A stretch of DNA of 26,188 nt. Source: JAVBTR01 sp031556065 (GTDB taxonomy: Bacteria; Bacillota; Clostridia; Christensenellales; Aristaeellaceae). Both the position numbers and the translations under genes were made by a program. The notes beneath the pieces are model-generated. The model did not search any database. It was not told where the DNA came from and saw only the letters and a list, made by a program, of their open reading frames with translations. Shown in pieces: positions 21,355 to 26,188 of the stretch. Every line of letters begins with the position of its first letter. Position 1 is the first letter of the stretch. The stretch spans positions 1 through 26,188 of the forward strand of contig JAVBTR010000086.1 in the NCBI GenBank assembly GCA_031556065.1, written 5' to 3'.

Positions 21355-21444
21355 GTTGTCCGTGGAGTGGGTGGGTTCGCCCTTTTTTAAGGTTGCAAGT
21401 GAGCAGCTTCTATGTGAGCGGACAATGTAAAGGAGGCGTAAGGC
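21355..21444 (+). promoter_or_regulatory. Structured leader of the str operon
   Basis: About 90 untranslated bases. TTGTCCG (21356-21362) can pair with CGGACAA (21419-21425), bringing the 5' end close to the ribosome binding site (AAAGGAGG). Inside, GGG-TTCG-CCC (21373-21382) is followed by TTTTTT, which looks like a weak terminator or pause site. The role is unknown; an autogenous ribosomal protein leader is possible. Confidence 0.4.
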
Positions 21445-21687
21445 ATGGAGGAATTGGCAGTCGTTTCAAAGCGGGTGGCTGGCACCAAGCAGGTTTTACG
21501 CGCCCTTGAAAAAGAAACGGTTAAAACCGTCTACCTGGCCAAGGACTGCGACGATTTTCTCTACCGGCAGATTATCAACGCCGCGGAGGAACACAAGGTG
21601 CCTGTGGTACGGGTAGAAACCATGAAAGAGCTTGGAAAAATGTGCAAGGTGGAAGTGAAAACCACTGCGGCAGGTATTCTGAAATAA
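21445..21687 (+). CDS. L7Ae-family ribosomal protein (YbxF-like)
   Basis: An 80-residue L7Ae/L30e/S12e/Gadd45-type protein that binds kink-turns in RNA. Typical features are GTKQVLRALEKETVKTVYLAKDCD at the N-terminal half and the later VPVVRVETMKELGKMCKVE. In Bacillus the homologue YbxF (RplGB) is encoded just before rpsL, as here. The ATG is preceded by AAAGGAGGCG. It is first in a run with rpsL, 76 bases downstream, but the rpoB and rpoC genes that usually precede it in Firmicutes are absent. It could also act on the operon's own leader RNA, but no kink-turn was proven. Confidence 0.92.
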   Translation: MEELAVVSKRVAGTKQVLRALEKETVKTVYLAKDCDDFLYRQIINAAEEHKVPVVRVETMKELGKMCKVEVKTTAAGILK

Positions 21688-21763
21688 GCTCATACCCCCC
21701 AATTTGGCTATTTTACTCCGAGGGTTGCGGAGTTGATAGATATTATTCCATGGAGGTGCTTCA

Positions 21764-22138
21764 ATGCCCACGATCAATCAGTTGATCCGCAAGGGACGGG
21801 AAAAGCAGGTTAACAAGTCCACCGCTCCGATTCTGCAAGGCTGCCCTCAAAAGCGCGGCGTTTGCCTGAGCGTAAAGACCACCACACCTAAAAAGCCGAA
21901 CTCTGCCCTGCGTAAGATTGCAAGAATTCGTTTGACAAACCAAATCGAAGGTACTTGCTACATTCCCGGTATCGGCCATAACCTACAGGAACATAGCGTG
22001 GTGCTCATTCGTGGCGGCCGCGTACGTGACCTGCCTGGTGTGCGTTACCACATCGTTCGTGGCGCTTTAGATACCGCCGGCGTTGCCAAGCGTATGCAGG
22101 CTCGCTCGCTGTACGGCGCAAAACGTCCCAAGAAGTAA
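21764..22138 (+). CDS. rpsL: 30S ribosomal protein S12
   Basis: Decoding-centre protein of the small ribosomal subunit, 124 residues. Characteristic stretches are CPQKRGVC (27-34), TTPKKPNSALRK (40-51) and GRVRDLPGVRYH. The lysines K43 and K44, changed in streptomycin-resistant strains of other species, are present in the ordinary form. The ATG has a GGAGG site upstream. A 6-bp hairpin (ACTCCG/CGGAGT, 21715-21733) sits in the gap after the L7Ae-like gene. It is followed by rpsG after an unusually long 182-base spacer. Confidence 0.98.
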   Translation: MPTINQLIRKGREKQVNKSTAPILQGCPQKRGVCLSVKTTTPKKPNSALRKIARIRLTNQIEGTCYIPGIGHNLQEHSVVLIRGGRVRDLPGVRYHIVRGALDTAGVAKRMQARSLYGAKRPKK

Positions 22139-22320
22139 AAAGATTAAGTATCACCAGCACATAGAGCTTTACGTGCCTGGATTACGGGCCTGATGCGCCC
22201 TGAGGGTTGGAACGCCCTTGGGAGAAAGCGGTCTTGCCACGTGCCAAGCGCCCTAACAAGGAGCAGCGGTATGCTGAACCGCCGCCACTAGGCTGTGCAA
22301 ACGCATGAGGAGGGAAACCT
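22139..22320 (+). promoter_or_regulatory. Long rpsL-rpsG spacer with repeats, possible regulatory RNA
   Basis: 182 bases without a gene. Two partial copies of ACGTGCC...GCGCCCT occur (22171-22201 and 22239-22254), and GC-rich pairs such as AGGG/CCCT at 22203-22218 can form hairpins. In E. coli the rpsL-rpsG spacer is where S7 binds its own mRNA. The same role here is speculative. The ribosome binding site of rpsG (GAGGAGGG) is at its end. Confidence 0.3.
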
Positions 22321-22791
22321 ATGCCCCGTCGCGGATTTATACCCAAGCGTGAGGTGCTGCCCGATCCCGTACATGGGACGACTGTGGTCACCAAGCTGAT
22401 TAACCAGATTATGCTCGATGGCAAGCGTGGCGTTGCGCAAAACGTATGCTACGAAGCCTTTGAAAAAGTTGCCGCCAAAACCGGCAAAGATGCCAACGAA
22501 GTATTCCAGGCTGCGCTGAACAATGTGAGCCCCCAGCTGGAAGTAAAAGCCCGCCGTGTAGGTGGCGCCACTTACCAGGTGCCTATCGAAATCCGGCCCG
22601 AACGCCGCCAGACCTTGGCGCTGCGTTGGTTGGTGGATTTCAGCCGCAGGCGCGGTGAAAAGACCATGGCAGATCGCCTTGCCGGCGAACTCATGGATGC
22701 TGCCAACAACACCGGCAGTGCTGTGAAGCGCAAGGAAGAAATGCACCGCATGGCCGAAGCGAACAAGGCGTTTGCCCATTATCGGTGGTAA
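22321..22791 (+). CDS. rpsG: 30S ribosomal protein S7
   Basis: Primary 16S rRNA-binding protein that starts assembly of the small-subunit head, 156 residues. It begins MPRRGFIPKREVLPDPV and carries LINQIMLDGKRGVAQ, GGATYQVPIEIRPERRQTLALRW and the C-terminal HRMAEANKAFAHYRW, all typical of bacterial S7. GAGGAGGG precedes the ATG. It is co-directional with rpsL and fusA in the conserved str order. Confidence 0.98.
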   Translation: MPRRGFIPKREVLPDPVHGTTVVTKLINQIMLDGKRGVAQNVCYEAFEKVAAKTGKDANEVFQAALNNVSPQLEVKARRVGGATYQVPIEIRPERRQTLALRWLVDFSRRRGEKTMADRLAGELMDAANNTGSAVKRKEEMHRMAEANKAFAHYRW

Positions 22792-22857
22792 GCCGAATGA
22801 CAAACGACCCGGAACGACGCAAAAAAATAAGTATTATCGAAAGGAGAGCGAGCCACC

Positions 22858-24933
22858 ATGCCTAGAAGTCACCCGCTAAATAAGGTGCGTAATATTGGCA
22901 TCATGGCGCACATTGACGCCGGTAAAACCACTACCACCGAGCGCATTCTATTCTATACGGGCCGTACCCACCGTTTGGGTGAAACCCACGAGGGGTCTGC
23001 CACCATGGACTGGATGGCGCAAGAGCAGGAGAGGGGCATCACCATTACGTCCGCTGCCACCACCTGCCAATGGGACGGGCATCGTATCAACATTATTGAT
23101 ACCCCCGGCCACGTGGACTTCACCGTAGAAGTGGAGCGCTCCCTGCGTGTTTTGGACGGCGCTGTTGCCGTTTTCTGTGCCAAGGGCGGCGTTGAACCCC
23201 AATCCGAAACGGTTTGGAAGCAAGCCAACAAGTACGAAGTGCCCCGTATGGCCTACATTAACAAGATGGACATCACCGGCGCGAACTTTTTCCGCGTTGT
23301 GGATATGATGAAGGATCGCTTAGGCGCTAACGCAGTGCCGATCCAGCTCCCCATCGGTTCTGAAGGCAATTTCAAGGGCATCATCGACTTGGTTCGCATG
23401 AAGGCTGAAGTTTACTACGACGATGAGGGCAAGGATGTCCGGGAAGAAGAAATTCCCGCCGAGCTTCTTGAACAGTCTAACGAATACCGCGCTATCCTCA
23501 TGGAAGCGGTAGCCGAAACCGATGAAACCCTGATGGAAAAATTCTTCGAAGGCGAAGAATTGACCACGGAAGAAATCATGAAGGCTATTCGTGAAACCAC
23601 CATCGCCTGCAAGATGACCCCTGTGCTTTGCGGTACTTCCTACCGTAACAAGGGTGTTCAGCCTTTGCTGGACGCAGTAGTAGCTTACATGCCCTCTCCC
23701 TTGGATATCCCGGCTATGACAGGGACCGATCCCCACGACCCCGAAATCACCATGACCCGTGAATCCAGCGACGAAGAGCCTTTCTCCGCGTTGGCATTTA
23801 AGATTGCGGTGGATCCTTTCGTGGGTAAGCTGGCCTTCTTCCGTGTGTATTCAGGCCATGTGGGTTCCGGCAGCTACGTTATGAACTCCACCAAGCAAAA
23901 GCGCGAGCGGATGGCCCGTATTCTATTGATGCATGCCAACCACCGCGAAGAAGTGGAAGAGGTTTTCGCTGGCGAAATTGCAGGGGTTGTGGGTCTTAAG
24001 GATACCACCACCGGCGATACCCTGTGCGACCAAAACAAGCAAATCATCCTTGAAAGCATGGAATTCCCTGAACCTGTTATTCAGGTAGCTATTGAACCTA
24101 AGACCAAGGCCGGTCAGGACAAAATGACCATGGCCCTCATCCGCCTGGCGGAAGAAGATCCCACGTTCAAGACCTACACCGATCAGGAGACCGGGCAGAC
24201 CATTATTGCCGGCATGGGCGAGCTCCACTTGGAAATCATTGTGGACCGTCTGTTGCGCGAATTCAAAGTGGAAGCAACCGTTGGCAAACCTCAGGTTGCC
24301 TACAAGGAAACCATCCGCAAGGCTGCCAAGGCAGAAGGCCGTTATGTTCGTCAGACCGGCGGCCATGGCCAGTTCGGCCACTGCTGGATCGAGCTTATCC
24401 CCCAGGAACCTGGCAAGGGCTACGAGTTCGAAAGCAAAATCGTGGGCGGCGTGATTCCCAAGGAATTTATCGCGCCTATCGATAACGGTATCCGTGAAGC
24501 CTCTGCTTGTGGTACTTTGGGCGGTTACGAAGTGGTTGACTTTAAGGCCGTTGTTTACGATGGCAGCTACCACGACGTTGACTCTTCTGAAATGGCATAC
24601 AAGATCGCAGGTTCCATGGCATTTAAAGATGCGATGCGCAAAGCCGATCCCTGCCTGATGGAGCCGATGATGAAGGTAGAAGTGATTGTACCCGAACAGT
24701 ACATGGGCGATGTAATGGGCGATGTGTCCAGCCGCCGGGGGCGTATCGAAGGGATGGAAGCCCGCATGGCTGACCAGATTGTACACGCCTTCGTGCCCCT
24801 TTCCGAAATGTTCGGCTACACCACCAACCTGCGCTCCCGTACCCAAGGCCGTGGCATGTTCACCATGCAGTTCGACCATTACGAGGAAGTGCCCCGCTCT
24901 GTAGCAGAAAAAGTCATCGGTAAAAAAGAATAA
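22858..24933 (+). CDS. fusA: Elongation factor G
   Basis: Translocation GTPase of 691 residues. The G1 loop AHIDAGKTTTTER (17-29), switch II DTPGHVDFTVEVERSLRVLDGAV and the NKMD base-specificity motif are all present. They are followed by domains II-V, including the domain IV segment GGHGQFGHCWIE and the domain V SSRRGRIEGME stretch. Length and motif set fit the housekeeping EF-G rather than a fusidic-acid or tetracycline protection type. The start has AAAGGAGAGC upstream. It sits between rpsG and tuf. Confidence 0.98.
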   Translation: MPRSHPLNKVRNIGIMAHIDAGKTTTTERILFYTGRTHRLGETHEGSATMDWMAQEQERGITITSAATTCQWDGHRINIIDTPGHVDFTVEVERSLRVLDGAVAVFCAKGGVEPQSETVWKQANKYEVPRMAYINKMDITGANFFRVVDMMKDRLGANAVPIQLPIGSEGNFKGIIDLVRMKAEVYYDDEGKDVREEEIPAELLEQSNEYRAILMEAVAETDETLMEKFFEGEELTTEEIMKAIRETTIACKMTPVLCGTSYRNKGVQPLLDAVVAYMPSPLDIPAMTGTDPHDPEITMTRESSDEEPFSALAFKIAVDPFVGKLAFFRVYSGHVGSGSYVMNSTKQKRERMARILLMHANHREEVEEVFAGEIAGVVGLKDTTTGDTLCDQNKQIILESMEFPEPVIQVAIEPKTKAGQDKMTMALIRLAEEDPTFKTYTDQETGQTIIAGMGELHLEIIVDRLLREFKVEATVGKPQVAYKETIRKAAKAEGRYVRQTGGHGQFGHCWIELIPQEPGKGYEFESKIVGGVIPKEFIAPIDNGIREASACGTLGGYEVVDFKAVVYDGSYHDVDSSEMAYKIAGSMAFKDAMRKADPCLMEPMMKVEVIVPEQYMGDVMGDVSSRRGRIEGMEARMADQIVHAFVPLSEMFGYTTNLRSRTQGRGMFTMQFDHYEEVPRSVAEKVIGKKE

Positions 24934-24967
24934 GTATTGTTTTACCTAAATAAGGAGGAATTGACCC

Positions 24968-26188
24968 ATGGCAAAGGCAAAGTTTGAAAGAAACAAGCCG
25001 CACGTAAACATTGGCACAATTGGCCACGTAGACCACGGCAAGACGACCCTGACAGCAGCGATCACGATGGTGCTTGCGAAGCTGGGCGGGGCACAGGCAA
25101 TGAAGTACGACGAAATCGACAAGGCGCCGGAAGAAAAAGCACGTGGGATCACGATTAACACGTCCCACGTAGAATATGAAACCGAAAAGCGCCACTACGC
25201 CCACGTGGACTGCCCTGGCCATGCTGACTATGTTAAGAACATGATCACCGGCGCAGCCCAGATGGACGGCGCGATTCTGGTAGTGTCTTCCCCCGATGGC
25301 CCCATGCCCCAGACACGTGAGCACATTCTGCTCGCCCGTCAGGTAGGCGTGCCCTACATCGTGGTGTTCATGAACAAAACCGATATGATGGACGACGAAG
25401 AGCTTCTTGAGTTGGTAGAAATGGAAATTCGCGAGCTGCTTTCCTCCTACGAATTCCCGGGTGATGATATTCCGATCGTGAAGGGCTCCGCTCTGGTGGC
25501 ATTGGAATACGTAACCAATGGCGGTTCGGATGTGAAGACCGCGAAGGAAACCGCGCCGATCATCAAGCTGATGGAAGAAGTGGATGCATACATCCCGGAT
25601 CCCGAGCGGGCGACGGATCAGCCCTTCCTGATGCCGGTAGAAGACGTGTTCTCCATCACAGGCCGTGGCACTGTGGCCACAGGCCGTGTGGAACGCGGAA
25701 TCGTTAAGGTATCGGACACGGTAGAAATCGTGGGACTGGCCGAGAAAGCCCGCAGCGTGGTTGTAACCGGCGTGGAAATGTTCCGTAAGCTGTTGGATCA
25801 GGCGGAAGCAGGCGATAACATCGGCGTGCTTCTGCGTGGTGTACAGCGCAGCGAAATCGAACGTGGCCAGGTGCTGGCAAAGCCGGGCACCATCAAGCCC
25901 CACGTTCACTTCATGGGCCAGGTGTACGTACTGACCAAGGAAGAAGGCGGCCGTCACACCCCTTTCTTCAATGGCTACCGTCCCCAGTTCTACTTCCGTA
26001 CGACAGACGTAACCGGGAACATCAAGATGCCTGACGGGGTTGAAATGGTGATGCCTGGGGACAACATCGATATGGAAATCACCTTGATTACCCCCATCGC
26101 CATCGAGCCCGGTCTTCGCTTCGCTATTCGTGAAGGCGGCCGTACCGTGGGTTCCGGCGTTGTGGCCAAGGTTATCGAAGACAAGTAA
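24968..26188 (+). CDS. tuf: Elongation factor Tu
   Basis: GTPase that brings aminoacyl-tRNA to the ribosome, 406 residues. It has GHVDHGKTTLT (19-29), DCPGHADYVKNMITGAAQMDGAILVV, and NKTD in place of the more usual NKCD. Domain II contains SITGRGTVATGRVERG and domain III ends VGSGVVAKVIEDK. It is about ten residues longer than Bacillus EF-Tu, mostly because of an insertion at TNGGSDVKTAKETA (about residues 179-192) between the G-domain helices. The start has AAGGAGG upstream. The stop codon is the last three bases of the window, so any terminator lies outside. Confidence 0.98.
   Translation: MAKAKFERNKPHVNIGTIGHVDHGKTTLTAAITMVLAKLGGAQAMKYDEIDKAPEEKARGITINTSHVEYETEKRHYAHVDCPGHADYVKNMITGAAQMDGAILVVSSPDGPMPQTREHILLARQVGVPYIVVFMNKTDMMDDEELLELVEMEIRELLSSYEFPGDDIPIVKGSALVALEYVTNGGSDVKTAKETAPIIKLMEEVDAYIPDPERATDQPFLMPVEDVFSITGRGTVATGRVERGIVKVSDTVEIVGLAEKARSVVVTGVEMFRKLLDQAEAGDNIGVLLRGVQRSEIERGQVLAKPGTIKPHVHFMGQVYVLTKEEGGRHTPFFNGYRPQFYFRTTDVTGNIKMPDGVEMVMPGDNIDMEITLITPIAIEPGLRFAIREGGRTVGSGVVAKVIEDK

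Noticed and set aside
23923..25957. Minus-strand open frames of 318 and 347 codons opposite fusA and tuf
   Set aside because: They arise from strong codon bias in highly expressed genes. No ribosome binding site, domain or promoter supports them.

Overview
The window reads as chromosomal core sequence from an endospore-forming Gram-positive Firmicute, most likely a class Clostridia member of middling, slightly GC-rich composition. Evidence seen here: a SpoIIID gene beside an MreB/Mbl gene, a T-box leader on thrS, a PyrR-type pyr leader, an L7Ae-like gene heading the str operon, and an NrdG/Fhs anaerobic gene set. Hairpin-rich intergenic DNA and a secreted protein with duplicated 'W..EK / LP' modules remind me of gut Clostridia such as Christensenellales or Oscillospirales. 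That placement is inference only. I see no phage, insertion sequence, CRISPR, tRNA or rRNA genes.

Layout. 1-206: hairpin-dense DNA ahead of nrdG (207-710, +). 783-2159 (-): mbl and spoIIID, with a candidate sigma-E promoter. 2235-4448 (+): a consensus promoter, a threonine T-box and thrS. 4449-4721: a convergent gap packed with stem-loops, including a 19-bp terminator. 4722-8685 (-): a tight gntR-pepF-leuA operon. 8789-10807 (+): a pyr leader, pyrR, a uracil permease gene and a terminator. 10810-15415 (+): a promoter, fhs, an Lrp-type regulator overlapping an aminotransferase by 4 bp, and a secreted CapA-like protein. 15405-16522 (-): a CaCA exchanger behind a yybP-ykoY (Mn2+) riboswitch. 16575-18705 (+): a secreted two-module protein and an alpha/beta hydrolase. 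18731-21073 (+): a long fusion protein (sugar nucleotidyltransferase, hexapeptide repeats and a degenerate phosphomannomutase part), whose ribosome binding site is buried in a terminator-like hairpin. 21057-21308 (+): a free-standing small RNA gene, probably 6S RNA. 21320-26188 (+): the str operon (L7Ae-like, rpsL, rpsG, fusA, tuf), ending on the tuf stop codon.

RNA-level control is the theme. At least four leaders carry recognisable or likely switches: the tRNA-Thr T-box, the PyrR site, the Mn2+ riboswitch and the hairpin on the nucleotidyltransferase gene. Two more spacers (the str leader and the rpsL-rpsG gap) look structured. The points most worth pursuing are the pseudo-phosphomannomutase fusion with its occluded ribosome binding site, the riboswitch-controlled exchanger with an altered alpha-1 motif, the 6S-like RNA in front of the str operon, the duplicated secreted module and the stem-loop arrays.
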